Source: Leptospira sp. 96542 (lineage in GTDB: Bacteria; Spirochaetota; Leptospiria; Leptospirales; Leptospiraceae). From it: a stretch of DNA of 8,627 nucleotides. Under the pieces are notes generated by a model. The model saw only the letters and a list, made by a program, of their open reading frames with translations. It was not told where the DNA came from and did not search any database. Made by a program: the position numbers and the translations under genes. Location of the stretch: NCBI GenBank assembly GCA_029310945.1, contig JARJFC010000097.1:1-8627 (forward strand), written 5' to 3'. Below, in pieces: positions 8,169 through 8,627 of the stretch. The number at the start of each line of letters is the position of its first letter. The stretch's first letter is position 1.

Positions 8169-8204
8169 GCTTGCGATCTTAGTACCTTGACAGTAAGGAC
8201 TAGA
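8169..8204. promoter_or_regulatory. 36-base divergent intergenic region
   Basis: This gap separates the starts of the minus-strand train and the plus-strand HATPase-like gene. It contains a perfect TTGACA (8187-8192) on the plus strand, but the hexamer 17 bases later, AAGGAT (8210-8215), is a weak -10. The TAGAAT at 8201-8206 is only eight bases away. On the minus strand no clear -35/-10 pair is seen in the gap, so that promoter probably lies within the first codons of the plus-strand gene. Confidence 0.35.
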
Positions 8205-8627
8205 ATGAAAAGGATTTCGGGTATGGGAAAGGAAACAAGCGAGATTTCTGATCACATCAAATTACATATAGAAAATGGCAGAATTCTTTCACTAAAAACC
8301 CATAGGGTGTCCAAAACGGTGGAAGAACACATCCAAAAAGCGGTGGGTCTCATTTTGGATCGGCTCACCCATCCCACTCTTGTCCCTACCCTTTATACCA
8401 TCATCAAAGAATTGGCCATCAATGCCTGCAAAGCCAACCAAAAACGTGTTTTTTTTGAAGAACGTGGGTACAGTATGCTCAATCCTTCTGAATATGCGCG
8501 GGGGGTAAGGGAATACCGAGCACTTTTTTCAGAAGAAATGTCAAACGAGTATGGTGCCAAAGCCAGAAAGAAAGGATACTACTGCCTTATCAATTTTAGT
8601 TATTCGGATGATGGGATCACCATTGAA
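8205..8627 (+). CDS. HATPase/GHKL-like ATP-binding protein, N-terminal part, runs off the edge
   Basis: The frame is open from ATG at 8205 to the right edge (141 codons, no stop). There is no signal peptide or membrane helix at the start, so it is probably cytoplasmic. After a helical lead-in of about 60 residues comes IIKELAINACKAN (66-78), which resembles the N-box of GHKL ATPases and histidine kinases, with E69 and N73 in place. A basic, tyrosine-rich stretch (about 87-124) separates it from a strand pair YYCLINFSYSDDGITIE (125-141), which should lead into the first glycine box beyond the window. That spacer is longer than in ordinary histidine kinases. There are two possible starts: ATG 8205 with AAGGA five bases upstream, and ATG 8223 (residue 7) with AAAAGGA eight bases upstream. 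No phospho-acceptor histidine region is recognised. Family call moderate; output domain unknown. Confidence 0.7.
   Translation, partial: MKRISGMGKETSEISDHIKLHIENGRILSLKTHRVSKTVEEHIQKAVGLILDRLTHPTLVPTLYTIIKELAINACKANQKRVFFEERGYSMLNPSEYARGVREYRALFSEEMSNEYGAKARKKGYYCLINFSYSDDGITIE

Noticed and set aside
8169..8255. Longer N-terminus (29 extra residues) for the amidohydrolase-like protein, starting at ATG 8255
   Set aside because: It would overlap the divergent gene by about 50 bases and bury the signal peptide. The ATG at 8168 directly precedes a normal n-region and hydrophobic core.

Overview
The window is a dense, ordinary-looking bacterial chromosome segment. Moderate to low G+C content, TTG starts, purine-rich ribosome sites and the protein styles fit a spirochaete, most likely a Leptospira of the saprophytic type. 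That assignment is an impression from the sequence, not a database result. No mobile element, CRISPR array, tRNA, rRNA or convincing intrinsic terminator was found.

Nearly all of it is one minus-strand gene train, read from about 8168 down to 1. In transcription order: (1) an exported amidohydrolase-fold protein that has lost most of its metal-ligand residues (8168-6786); (2) a four-repeat S1 RNA-binding protein (6789-5635), overlapping gene 1 by ATGA; (3) the tRNA wobble 2'-O-methyltransferase TrmL (5631-5161), starting with TTG two codons after the S1 stop and in the same frame; (4) a small GHKL/HATPase-fold protein with a degenerate ATP-binding motif (5114-4446); (5) the excision-repair helicase UvrB (4439-2439), six bases after gene 4; (6) the ATP-dependent protease Lon (2455-62), which overlaps the uvrB end; (7) the possible first codons of another gene (59-1). 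Spacings are -4, 3, 46, 6, -17 and 2 bases, so one operon or two (split at the 46-base gap) is the simplest reading.

A divergent plus-strand gene starts at 8205, or at 8223, and runs off the right edge. Its first 141 residues contain a second GHKL-like N-box. The divergent starts are only 36 bases apart, so promoters must lie partly within coding sequence.

Functionally the train mixes RNA and translation work (S1 protein, TrmL), DNA repair (UvrB), protein quality control (Lon) and probable regulation (HATPase protein). The established genes (lon, uvrB, trmL) look intact. The least explained parts are the pseudo-enzyme-like amidohydrolase, the two unusual HATPase-fold proteins, and the in-frame or overlapping gene junctions.
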